DNA of 12,652 bases from NCBI GenBank assembly GCA_002471185.1, contig DKPL01000018.1, positions 1,209-13,860 on the forward strand. Reading direction: 5' to 3'. Source of the DNA: Bacteroides sp. UBA7335. Lineage in GTDB: Bacteria; Bacteroidota; Bacteroidia; Bacteroidales; Bacteroidaceae. Position 1 is the first letter of the stretch, and the number at the start of each line of letters is the position of its first letter. The translations under genes were made by a program, and so were the position numbers. Below the pieces are notes generated by a model that did not search any database, was not told where the DNA came from, and was given only the letters and a program-made list of their open reading frames with translations. Shown one piece after another: positions 1-7,081 of the stretch.

Positions 1-366
1 TTCGAAGATACTTCATTGCTTAAGGCATTTGGTAAAACCTTTCGTATTGGTTTTCCTACATGGGGAGGAACTTTTATGCTATTGCTCATTAACGGTATTT
101 TAGGTGGAATAGTTTCACTTGTGTTTGGCTTACCCTATTTTGTGGTTTCTTCATTACGAGCACTTTTCATGGATGGCCGTGGTGCTGAAGGAATGTCTTT
201 TGCTTTTATTCTTACTCTATTTATATTAGGATTAATTTTTACTTTAGGATCTTGTTTGGGACAATGTTTCATTTATATTAGTATGGGTTATCAATATGGC
301 CACGCTGCAACTGTTGGTTCAAGACAAGTTGTTTTGGAAAGTGAGGATGTTGATTCGGTAGAATAA
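1..366 (+). CDS. Integral membrane protein of unknown function (C-terminal part only)
   Basis: The reading frame is open from base 1 (FEDTSLLKAFGKTF...) and ends with TAA at 364-366, so the window holds only the last 121 residues of a longer protein. The TTG at 16 is probably internal, not a start. Two strongly hydrophobic stretches are visible: residues ~24-52 (GTFMLLLINGILGG to PYFVVSSL) and ~66-95 (SFAFILTLFILGLIFTLG to YISMGY). They are separated by a short charged loop (MDGRGAEG) and followed by an acidic soluble tail (ESEDVDSVE). This suggests a polytopic inner-membrane protein. I do not recognise a family signature. The gene converges on the minus-strand block and ends 16 bases before a strong hairpin terminator. 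The rest of the gene lies outside the window, so function cannot be assigned. Confidence 0.75.
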   Translation, partial: FEDTSLLKAFGKTFRIGFPTWGGTFMLLLINGILGGIVSLVFGLPYFVVSSLRALFMDGRGAEGMSFAFILTLFILGLIFTLGSCLGQCFIYISMGYQYGHAATVGSRQVVLESEDVDSVE

Positions 367-382
367 TACTTCTATATATACT

Positions 383-425
383 AAAAACTCTCCACAATAG
401 ATAATGATTATCGTGGAGAGTTTTT
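383..425. terminator. Bidirectional intrinsic terminator between convergent genes
   Basis: A perfect 13-bp inverted repeat (AAAAACTCTCCAC at 383-395 and GTGGAGAGTTTTT at 413-425) encloses a 17-base loop that can itself fold (GATAA/TTATC). The stem ends in A5 on one side and T5 on the other. It therefore gives a GC-core hairpin plus U-run in both directions and serves the plus-strand membrane gene and the minus-strand block that ends at 446. Confidence 0.88.
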
Positions 426-445
426 GAGTATTATAAGTATAGGGT

Positions 446-673
446 TTACTGTCCTATCTGTAAACTAATAGTGCGAAAGAAAAAGATTGCCATACCGATT
501 AATAAAACCCCACAACATCCGTATAGCCAACGAGCACCACGGCGTCCCAATCGACGAACCACTGCTTGTGCATTGCTAGCCGTAAAGAACCAATTCCAGT
601 TGAGAAGTGCTGCCAACAAAGAGATACTTCCGGCTATGATAAACAAACCTAGAATGAAGTAGTGCGCTATCAT
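446..673 (-). CDS. Small two-TM membrane protein, Imm17-like
   Basis: This 75-residue protein has two predicted membrane helices, at residues ~5-27 (YFILGLFIIAGSISLLAAL) and ~50-66 (LYGCCGVLLIGMAIFFF). They are joined by a basic loop (VVRRLGRRGAR, 38-48) that should face the cytoplasm. The GLFxxxGxxSLxAAxxNWxWFF pattern followed by an R/G-rich GRxxAR linker matches my memory of the 'immunity protein 17' (Imm17) family. That name comes from computational analysis of polymorphic-toxin loci. The ATG at 671-673 lies 6 bases after the tsaE stop, so translation is probably coupled to tsaE and this is the last gene of the block before the terminator. No toxin gene is nearby, so an immunity role is not supported here. 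I am confident that it is a real small membrane protein and moderately confident of the family. Confidence 0.75.
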   Translation of the reverse strand: MIAHYFILGLFIIAGSISLLAALLNWNWFFTASNAQAVVRRLGRRGARWLYGCCGVLLIGMAIFFFRTISLQIGQ

Positions 674-679
674 ATTCGT

Positions 680-1093
680 TTATAGTGTGATGGTGCGTGA
701 ACCATCCTCTTTTTCTTCAATAGTGACTTTTACGGCATCACCTGGTAGCAACTCTTCAATCAGCTCGGGCCATTCGATAAAGCAAAGTGCACCGCTATAG
801 AAGTAGTCTTCATATCCCATATCGTATACCTCACTCAATTTCTTGATGCGGTAAAAATCGAAGTGATAAATCAACTCACCTGTTTCATCAGAACGATACT
901 CATTGACAATGGCAAAAGTAGGAGAGGTAATAACATCTTTTACTCCTAGCTCTTCGCATACTGCTTTGATGAAAGTCGTTTTACCAGCTCCCATCTTTCC
1001 ATATAGGGCAAATACTGTGTTCTCGCCCATAGCTTCAATAAACTGGCGTGCAGCCTCGTGAATTTGATCTAATGATTGAATTTTAATTTCCAT
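680..1093 (-). CDS. tsaE: tRNA t6A37 threonylcarbamoyltransferase complex ATPase TsaE
   Basis: TsaE is the ATPase that works with TsaB and TsaD in the cytoplasm to install threonylcarbamoyladenosine at position 37 of ANN-decoding tRNAs. The 137-residue protein is close to the usual family length. It shows the Walker A loop GKMGAGKTT (residues 32-40), the switch-like SPTF motif (57-60) preceding an 'IVNEY' strand, the conserved HFDFYR (77-82), and the EWPE motif (107-110) typical of this family. The start ATG at 1091-1093 follows the porX stop by 20 bases, and the Imm17-like gene begins 6 bases after this stop. TsaE therefore sits inside a porX-headed run of genes instead of beside tsaB or tsaD, which are not in the window. 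Identification is secure from the motifs. Confidence 0.95.
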   Translation of the reverse strand: MEIKIQSLDQIHEAARQFIEAMGENTVFALYGKMGAGKTTFIKAVCEELGVKDVITSPTFAIVNEYRSDETGELIYHFDFYRIKKLSEVYDMGYEDYFYSGALCFIEWPELIEELLPGDAVKVTIEEKEDGSRTITL

Positions 1094-1113
1094 ATATTCT
1101 AATTTAATCTTTA

Positions 1114-2682
1114 TTATTTCCCTTTTAGTGTGATAAGTGGTATTATCATCTCTTCCATAGAGATACCTCCATGCTGAAACGTGTTGGTATAGTAAGACAC
1201 GTAGTAGTTGTAATTGTTTGGATAAGCAAAGAAGTCTCGATTGGTAGCAAAGATATACTTTGTACTCATGTTTGGCGATGGCAATAGAGCCTCCGCCGGT
1301 CTGTTGATTTCGTAAACTTGGCGCGAGTTGTACGTCATATTACGTGATAGCTTATAGCGTAAATTCGAATTAATCTCGCCATTGTTGGCTTGCACTTTGA
1401 TGGGGTTGTCTACCTTGATACTTCCATGATCGGTTGTTATTACTACTCGAATTTTGCGTGCGGCAAGTTCTTTGAGTAAATCGCGTAAAGGTGAGTGGCG
1501 AAACCACGAAACCGTTAAGCTGCGATAAGCCGCCTCTGTAGAAGCCAATTCGCGTATCATTTTACTTTCGGTACGTGTATGGCTCAACATGTCTATAAAG
1601 TTAAATACCACTACATTCAAGTCGTTTTGTACCAATTGCGGTAGCTGATTTAATAGTTTTTCTCCACCTGTTACATCATTAATCTTATGGTATGAGAATG
1701 AATGCTGACGTCGGAACCGATCGATACATGTTTTAATCAACGGTGCTTCATTTAAGTTTTTATTTTCCTCTTCATCCTCGTCCACCCAAAGCTCCGGAAA
1801 CATCTCAGCAATTTGTATAGGCATCAATCCCGAGAAAATGGAATTGCGTGCATACTGAGTTGCAGTAGGCAAAATACTCATATAGAGTTGTTCGTCGAAG
1901 TTAAACCAGTCGGATAGTTCGTTTGCTACCATGCGCCATTGGTCGTAGCGGAAGTTATCGAGTACCAAGAAAAATACCTTTTCCCCTTGATCCAACAGTG
2001 GGAAAATAGTACGTTTCATAATGTCCGGACTCATCATCGGACGCTCATCCTCTTTAGGAGCTTTTGGATTCATGGCAGCCATCCAGTCTATGTAGTTTCG
2101 CTTCACAAATTTGCAGAAAGCATTGTTAGCCTCATTTTTCTGCATTGATAGCATTTCGCCCATTGGTCCATCGCTAGCCTCCAATTCCAGTTCCCAAAAT
2201 ACCAATCGTCTATAAAGCTCAATCCAATCATCGCTAGTCAATGAGTCATTGATTTGCATACCTATCTTACCGAAGTTTTGTTGATAGGCCGTCTGTGCCA
2301 CTTCCGAAACGATGTCCTTGCGATGCAAGTTTTTTTTGAGCGATAGTAATATCTGGTTTGGATTAACCGGTTTTATCAAGTAGTCGGCTATCTTGCTGCC
2401 GATAGCCATATCCATAATGTTTTCTTCCTCACTCTTGGTAATCATCACTACTGGTACAGTAGGCGATATATCCTTTATCTGCGCCAAAGTTTCCAGTCCA
2501 CTAATCCCCGGCATATTTTCATCCAAGAAAATCAAATCATAATCTGTTTCCCGACACTTGTCGAGGGCATCCATGCCATTCGTGACTGTTTCCACCTCAT
2601 AGCCTTTAGCTTGTAAAAACAGTACATGCGGACGCAAGAAGTCAATCTCATCGTCTACCCAAAGTAATCGGTCTTTTCTCAT
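1114..2682 (-). CDS. porX: PorX-type response regulator with PglZ (alkaline-phosphatase-like) effector domain
   Basis: In Porphyromonas and Flavobacterium, PorX is a cytoplasmic response regulator that controls type IX secretion. Its PglZ domain is a zinc-dependent phosphodiesterase-like enzyme instead of a DNA-binding output. This 522-residue protein has a receiver domain (about 1-120) with acidic pair D10/D11, phospho-acceptor D54 (IFLDENMPG), T82 and K104 (IKPV). A helical linker spans ~125-215. The PglZ domain (~225-522) keeps the expected metal and catalytic residues: D242 in LDNFRYDQW, T273 or T275 in LPTATQYARN as nucleophile, D364 and H368 in NFIDMLSH, D418-H419 in TTDHGS, and H504 in FQHGG. 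Length matches the P. gingivalis protein, and the full ligand set argues for an active enzyme. It starts 11 bases after the PorW-like gene, consistent with co-transcription. A sensor kinase (PorY) is not in the window. Confidence 0.93.
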   Translation of the reverse strand: MRKDRLLWVDDEIDFLRPHVLFLQAKGYEVETVTNGMDALDKCRETDYDLIFLDENMPGISGLETLAQIKDISPTVPVVMITKSEEENIMDMAIGSKIADYLIKPVNPNQILLSLKKNLHRKDIVSEVAQTAYQQNFGKIGMQINDSLTSDDWIELYRRLVFWELELEASDGPMGEMLSMQKNEANNAFCKFVKRNYIDWMAAMNPKAPKEDERPMMSPDIMKRTIFPLLDQGEKVFFLVLDNFRYDQWRMVANELSDWFNFDEQLYMSILPTATQYARNSIFSGLMPIQIAEMFPELWVDEDEEENKNLNEAPLIKTCIDRFRRQHSFSYHKINDVTGGEKLLNQLPQLVQNDLNVVVFNFIDMLSHTRTESKMIRELASTEAAYRSLTVSWFRHSPLRDLLKELAARKIRVVITTDHGSIKVDNPIKVQANNGEINSNLRYKLSRNMTYNSRQVYEINRPAEALLPSPNMSTKYIFATNRDFFAYPNNYNYYVSYYTNTFQHGGISMEEMIIPLITLKGK

Positions 2683-2693
2683 ACCTGTATATT

Positions 2694-5600
2694 TTAATAG
2701 ATATAATACGTTCCACTTCCACTTTCTTCAATCTCTTCCTCTTCGCCTTCTTCGTTATTTTCCTCCTCAACCGGTGGCAGATTCATTATTGGATCGTCTA
2801 GTGTACTTCCATCCAATGTTTCTACCTCGATAGTTGGTCTCGCTAAGTTCGGCTCAACGAAAGTATTGTTATAGAAAGTGTCATATTCATCAAAACTATA
2901 ATATTTATTCAATAGTTCATAATTATCCTCAGAAATAATCACTGAACGTAAGCCACTGAGCTTTTCGTTCATGGCAGCATCGGCATAGAGTTGGCGCTGA
3001 TAGTAAAGCGCTTCATCCATATTGGCAAACTCCTTAATGATTAATCTCCCGATTCCATTGTCGTGTGCAAATGCAAGATCGAAATTCTTCACCATAAACG
3101 ATGAGAAGTTATAACGAGCAATCTCATACAGCAATTGGTTCTCATTAATTTTTCCCTCTTCGTATGCTAGAATAAACAAATACGGAGCATTTCGTTCGGT
3201 GTTAAACACTTGTGTTGAATCGGCTTGGCTCAATGTTTCGCCTGGGTTTGGTAGCTCGCTGTTGCGCCTGCCCCAGATATTACCAAACGAAACACTACCT
3301 TCGGCCAATAGTCGTCCCTCTTGCACCCCTTTCAATATATGTGCTGCAATGTCGGTAATTTCATTTTCGGGATACTGCTGTACCAGCACTTTCAACTCAT
3401 CCAAAAACTCTTTTTGGTTGCCTGCTTGCAGATTGGTAACAGCTTTTAGAAACAAGAACTTAGGGCGGTGTTTTCCCATCGGGTATTTATTGGATGATAT
3501 TTCGGTATTATTAATCACCTCACTCATTTTTCCCGTTGTGTAAGCTTGATAGGTTGCTGCATAAAGCGAATCCTCCAATGCCTTACCATAGATAGCATTA
3601 TAGGCAAAGTCGGGGTCGGCCAATGTAATGGCATATTTGCTTTCAGGGTATAGTTCGATGAGTTGCTGTTTGTAGTGATTGGCATCTACCAATCGGTTCA
3701 TACGTCCCAGCATTAAGTAATAATTATAATAGGCCTCATCTAACAATGCAAAGTCGGGAAATTCGTCAAGTAACCTTCTGAAAGCCTTTTCGGCCTGCGA
3801 AAAATCCTCTAGTTTGTCTTTGCAAATCATGGCAATATTAAATAGCCCATCCGATAGAATTTCATTTGAAGCTGCCATAGCCTCATCGGTTAGTGGTATT
3901 TGCTGTAAATAGAATAGTGGGTTCTTTTCGTCAATCACCGCTTCATCACTTGTTCCGTTTTCTCCATTTACACTATTCTGATCTGTTGCTTCTTCGATAA
4001 CTTGTCCATCTGCCCCTTTGTTCTCTTCCTTTTTTTCCTCCTCATCATAGTTTACCGCTTCAAAATCATCAAGCGAAACCACCGTTTTGTTTCTTCTGCG
4101 CCAGTTATCTTCCAACTTACGCTTTCCCCATACACGTTGAAACTCATTCTTTCCCTGGCTCACAGTTTGAGGGTTATAAAAATACCATGCATTATTGCCC
4201 GAGGGTAGCGTAGGCGTAGTCGGTTTGCTTTGTTGTGGATTATTAGCTTGATTTTCAGCCATAATGTCATCGCGCATCTGCTGACGCTCTTGCTCTTTTA
4301 ACGCCGCTTGCTCAGCTTCCTCTTTTTGGATGACTCGTGCTATAAGCGTATCAATCACCACCATGCGAGCTACACTATCGAGCGAAGCCAGATGTTGCAA
4401 ACTATCTTGTAGTTGCACTGCATTTGAGTAAGGCACCAGTTCGTCTAGAATCTCAGAGCGTTTGTTTACCTGTATATATTGCGCATGAGCCTTGTCGAGT
4501 AGTCCGATAGCATCTGCATAGGCCGTTTGCGCCTCTGCATAGCGTCCCATTTCCCAACACAAATTTCCTAAGGTTAGTTGCAGAATCCCCTTTTCAATAC
4601 CCCCACGGGTACTTTTCTCTATCCCTAGCTTATATTGCTTAATGGCTTGAACCGTATCATTGTTGGCTAAATAAACATTGCCTAGTGCGTAATAAATTTG
4701 ATCAAGATAATCTTTATTTTTATCACTATGGGTCATCTTCTCCAGTTTAGCAGTCACTTTTTTCAGGTTTGCTCGATTTTGGTGCGAAGTCACCTCTGTC
4801 TGTCGGATACGTGCATTTAGCTCCATTTCATAAGGAGGACTTTGCTTAATAACCTTTCCATAAGCCTGATAAGCCTGTTGAGGCTCATCGAGCAACTGAT
4901 ACACTTGGCCAAGTAAGAAGTACTGACGTGCCCGTTGCAGCTTGCTTTTTTCATTTTTAATGATGGAGTTTAGGTAAGGGATGGCTTCGCGATATCGCTG
5001 ACTCCCCAGTAAATAATGTCCGTAGGCAGTAGAGTAGTCGGGAGTCAACTTAAACGGTAAACTATCATTGTTTACCTTTTGTAGCACATCTTCTGCATCA
5101 TAGTACCATCCTTGTTGGGTATAGCAGCGAGCCAGCCAGATGCGTGCTTCGGCAGTAATTCGGGGTTGTCCGTCAAATAAGCGAGCGATATAAGCAAAGG
5201 TAGCCGCTGCTGCCGGAAAGTCCCCTTTTTGAAACTGTGCCTTTCCCATCAACATCCAAGCATTATGAATAAACGGGTTAAACTCTCTTTGCGAAAGCCA
5301 CTTTCTATATTCCGGTGTATATCGTTTTCCGGGTTTGCGAGCCGGTTTGCGCTTAATGGAATGTAGCGAAATGGCTTTTTGTGACTTCTCAATGGCTCTA
5401 TCAAAGTCTCCTCCTCCTGTACCTATCGTTGTGGAGTTACCAATGGGGTACAGCGGAATGGTTTCCATAAAATTATCCTTATTGCCTTGTTCGATAGCCT
5501 TATTGCCCGCTTTGTAGGCCTCGTTGCCATTAAAGTAAACATTATACCGTGTGGTGAGTGCATGATAAAAGCGGCTCGCCTTGGTGTTGTTTTTTGTAGA

Positions 5601-5717
5601 GCAGCCCATTAGCATTAATATCGTCATCAATGCACACATCGTTCTTACTACCGTAGTAGCCAACGATAGCTTCTGAAAGATGGTGTGTTTTCTTACAACG
5701 ACTTTATCAATTTGCAT
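2694..5717 (-). CDS. porW: SprE/PorW-family tetratricopeptide-repeat lipoprotein
   Basis: The predicted product is a large (about 1007 aa) outer-membrane or periplasmic lipoprotein built of TPR-like helical repeats, related to SprE/PorW of the type IX secretion/gliding apparatus. An h-region MCALMTILMLMG precedes lipobox Cys39. The family-like opening TTRYNVYFNGNEAYKAG follows at ~55, then the PGKRYTPEYRKW...NPFIHNAW block (~129-154) and TPR units (~150-430). A charged coiled stretch follows, then the hallmark WYFYNPQTV...EFQRVWGKRKLEDNW near ~510-540, a disordered acidic insert, more TPRs (~620-800), and a Glu-rich tail ending GTYYIY. I chose the ATG at 5715-5717, which overlaps the permease gene by 25 bases. 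The frame stays open upstream to 5807, and an ATG at 5639 or TTG at 5663 would give a shorter leader. The stop is 11 bases before porX. Family assignment rests on recalled motifs; a secretion role is inference. Confidence 0.85.
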   Translation of the reverse strand: MQIDKVVVRKHTIFQKLSLATTVVRTMCALMTILMLMGCSTKNNTKASRFYHALTTRYNVYFNGNEAYKAGNKAIEQGNKDNFMETIPLYPIGNSTTIGTGGGDFDRAIEKSQKAISLHSIKRKPARKPGKRYTPEYRKWLSQREFNPFIHNAWMLMGKAQFQKGDFPAAAATFAYIARLFDGQPRITAEARIWLARCYTQQGWYYDAEDVLQKVNNDSLPFKLTPDYSTAYGHYLLGSQRYREAIPYLNSIIKNEKSKLQRARQYFLLGQVYQLLDEPQQAYQAYGKVIKQSPPYEMELNARIRQTEVTSHQNRANLKKVTAKLEKMTHSDKNKDYLDQIYYALGNVYLANNDTVQAIKQYKLGIEKSTRGGIEKGILQLTLGNLCWEMGRYAEAQTAYADAIGLLDKAHAQYIQVNKRSEILDELVPYSNAVQLQDSLQHLASLDSVARMVVIDTLIARVIQKEEAEQAALKEQERQQMRDDIMAENQANNPQQSKPTTPTLPSGNNAWYFYNPQTVSQGKNEFQRVWGKRKLEDNWRRRNKTVVSLDDFEAVNYDEEEKKEENKGADGQVIEEATDQNSVNGENGTSDEAVIDEKNPLFYLQQIPLTDEAMAASNEILSDGLFNIAMICKDKLEDFSQAEKAFRRLLDEFPDFALLDEAYYNYYLMLGRMNRLVDANHYKQQLIELYPESKYAITLADPDFAYNAIYGKALEDSLYAATYQAYTTGKMSEVINNTEISSNKYPMGKHRPKFLFLKAVTNLQAGNQKEFLDELKVLVQQYPENEITDIAAHILKGVQEGRLLAEGSVSFGNIWGRRNSELPNPGETLSQADSTQVFNTERNAPYLFILAYEEGKINENQLLYEIARYNFSSFMVKNFDLAFAHDNGIGRLIIKEFANMDEALYYQRQLYADAAMNEKLSGLRSVIISEDNYELLNKYYSFDEYDTFYNNTFVEPNLARPTIEVETLDGSTLDDPIMNLPPVEEENNEEGEEEEIEESGSGTYYIY

Positions 5718-6487
5718 ACGGCATAAATCAGGATAGAAAAGAATATGATGGAGGCACCCGAAGGTACTTGCATAAAGTAAGATATCATCAATCCACCCAG
5801 ACAACACACAAATCCTATGGCAATAGATAGCCAGATGATTTTCTTGAAGTTATAGGTGAACAGATTTGCCGTCATTTGCGGAATGGTGAGTAGTGAAATG
5901 GCTAGCACAATACCAATCATGCGTAAGCTTGCCACGATGGTTAGTGCGATAAACATCATCAGTACATACTCAAACAGATGTACCGGTATGCCTTGCGAAC
6001 GCGCAAACTCGCGGTCGAAAGCAATGTAGAGTATGGGGTGAATGAATAAAACAAAGAAAGCTATGAGAAGTACCGATACGGTAGCTAAGAACCATAAATC
6101 ATTGGTAGATATGGTAAGGATGTTGCCAAAAAGATAGGCCGACAAATCGGGCGCAAAACCTGGCGATAAAAAACTAAACATGATGCCCAGAGCCATGCCC
6201 AGTGCCCAGAATACAGCAATGGCAGAATCTTCGCGCATGTCTTTGCGCTTGCTTAGCCACTCTACCCCAAAAGCCGATAAAACCGAAAATACGGCAGCCG
6301 AAAAAATGGGGTTGATACCCGCAAACATACCTAACCCGATACCGCCAAAAGAAGCATGAGTGATGCCTCCACTGATAAATACCAATCGACGTGTCACGAT
6401 GTAGGTGCCTATGATGCCACAAGCAATGCTTGCCAAAAGGCTGCCCAAAAGGGCGCGTTGAAAAAAGGTATATTGCAACAGTTCCAC
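5693..6487 (-). CDS. ABC-3 family (ZnuB/TroC-like) metal transporter permease
   Basis: This 264-residue polytopic inner-membrane protein belongs to the ABC-3 permease family, which forms the channel of zinc or manganese importers with an ATPase and a periplasmic metal-binding protein. The signature RRLVFISGGITHASFGGIGLG spans about residues 33-53. The cytoplasmic coupling loop (FDREFARSQGIP, ~157-168) and the closing helix after VPSGASIIF (~231-239) are present, with about seven or eight hydrophobic segments, as is usual for the family. The best start is GTG at 6485-6487 (product MELLQYTFFQ), because it gives the expected short N-terminus before the first helix. Neither the ATPase nor the solute-binding subunit is in the window, so this is an orphan permease gene locally. 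Its 3' end overlaps the chosen PorW-like start. Metal specificity cannot be read from the sequence. Confidence 0.92.
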   Translation of the reverse strand: MELLQYTFFQRALLGSLLASIACGIIGTYIVTRRLVFISGGITHASFGGIGLGMFAGINPIFSAAVFSVLSAFGVEWLSKRKDMREDSAIAVFWALGMALGIMFSFLSPGFAPDLSAYLFGNILTISTNDLWFLATVSVLLIAFFVLFIHPILYIAFDREFARSQGIPVHLFEYVLMMFIALTIVASLRMIGIVLAISLLTIPQMTANLFTYNFKKIIWLSIAIGFVCCLGGLMISYFMQVPSGASIIFFSILIYAVCKLIKSL

Positions 6488-6551
6488 AGTGTATAGCTGT
6501 TTTTATAGGGTTTATTACTCAATAACGGAAAATACCAATTGATTATTATAC

Positions 6552-6974
6552 TTACGGATGTATGCGCCGCTCTCCGATAATCAAAAATACTTCATCTTTT
6601 AACTCGTCGGGTAGATTGATGCCACGTAGTTGCAGACTGCGCACCCATCCTGCCACATCTGTATCGTGCATGGTGTAGAGTATGTCTCTAAAAATCTCTA
6701 CCTCGGCAGGTGTATAGTTATCGGCTTCACGTTCACGAAATCGATCAAGCTCTTCATCGTCATAATATTCTATTTTACGACTTACTGCAGCCAATAGACT
6801 ATCTTTCTCACAAGTAGCATGCTGTCCGCAGCACTCTTCGTCTACCTCTGTCACTTCGGGGAAACTCTCTAATTCTCCTCGTTCTATTTTCTTTTTGATA
6901 TTGGCATTGCGAATAAAACCGGCAATCAATGCTACCGCAGCCAACACGAAAAGACTAATTATTAGTATCCACAT
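6552..6974 (-). CDS. Conserved single-pass membrane protein with a Cys/His motif, function unknown
   Basis: The 140-residue product begins with one membrane helix (residues 2-22, WILIISLFVLAAVALIAGFI). A basic stop-transfer (RNANIKKKIERG) follows, so the rest probably lies in the cytoplasm. Next come ECCGQHATCEKD with C48, C49, H52 and C55, a plausible metal or redox site, and an acidic helical domain (YYDDEELDRF...EVEIFRDILYTM) with a conserved-looking end (DVAGWVRSLQLRGINLPDEL...IIGERR). I recall similar Bacteroidales proteins but no proven function. I chose the ATG at 6972-6974, which is preceded by an A/G-rich AAAAAGAAGATAAA. An in-frame ATG at 7013 would add 13 residues, but it lies upstream of a TAACTTTG promoter-like box (7001-7008). 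The permease gene follows 64 bases downstream, so a link to metal handling is possible but unproven. Confidence 0.8.
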   Translation of the reverse strand: MWILIISLFVLAAVALIAGFIRNANIKKKIERGELESFPEVTEVDEECCGQHATCEKDSLLAAVSRKIEYYDDEELDRFREREADNYTPAEVEIFRDILYTMHDTDVAGWVRSLQLRGINLPDELKDEVFLIIGERRIHP

Positions 6975-7000
6975 TTTATCTTCTTTTTCAACTTTCCCTG

Positions 7001-7008
7001 CAAAGTTA
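7001..7008 (-). promoter_or_regulatory. Possible Bacteroides-type -7 promoter box
   Basis: On the minus strand this reads TAACTTTG, a full match to the TAnnTTTG -7 element of the Bacteroidetes primary sigma factor. No TTTG -33 element is seen 19-21 bases upstream. If real, it starts a transcript about 20 bases before the ATG at 6974 and would serve the Cys/His membrane protein and the genes after it. It lies in the 107-base gap after aroA. Confidence 0.4.
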
Positions 7009-7081
7009 CTCATTATATTCTTAAATAACTCTTGCCATCAGTTGCCTCTTTATTATTCTATGTTAACTACACTATGGTTTT

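Noticed and set aside
446..673. Imm17-like protein as part of a toxin-immunity module
   Set aside because: There is no toxin, Rhs/VgrG or secretion gene in the neighbourhood, and the gene is tightly attached to tsaE.
1114..2682. PglZ domain as a sign of a BREX or other phage-defence locus
   Set aside because: The domain is fused to an N-terminal receiver domain in PorX order and length, and no BrxX, BrxL, BrxC or methyltransferase gene is nearby.
3199..3543. 114-codon plus-strand frame inside the PorW-like gene
   Set aside because: It is a shadow of the long minus-strand TPR gene, with no promoter or ribosome site and an improbable composition.
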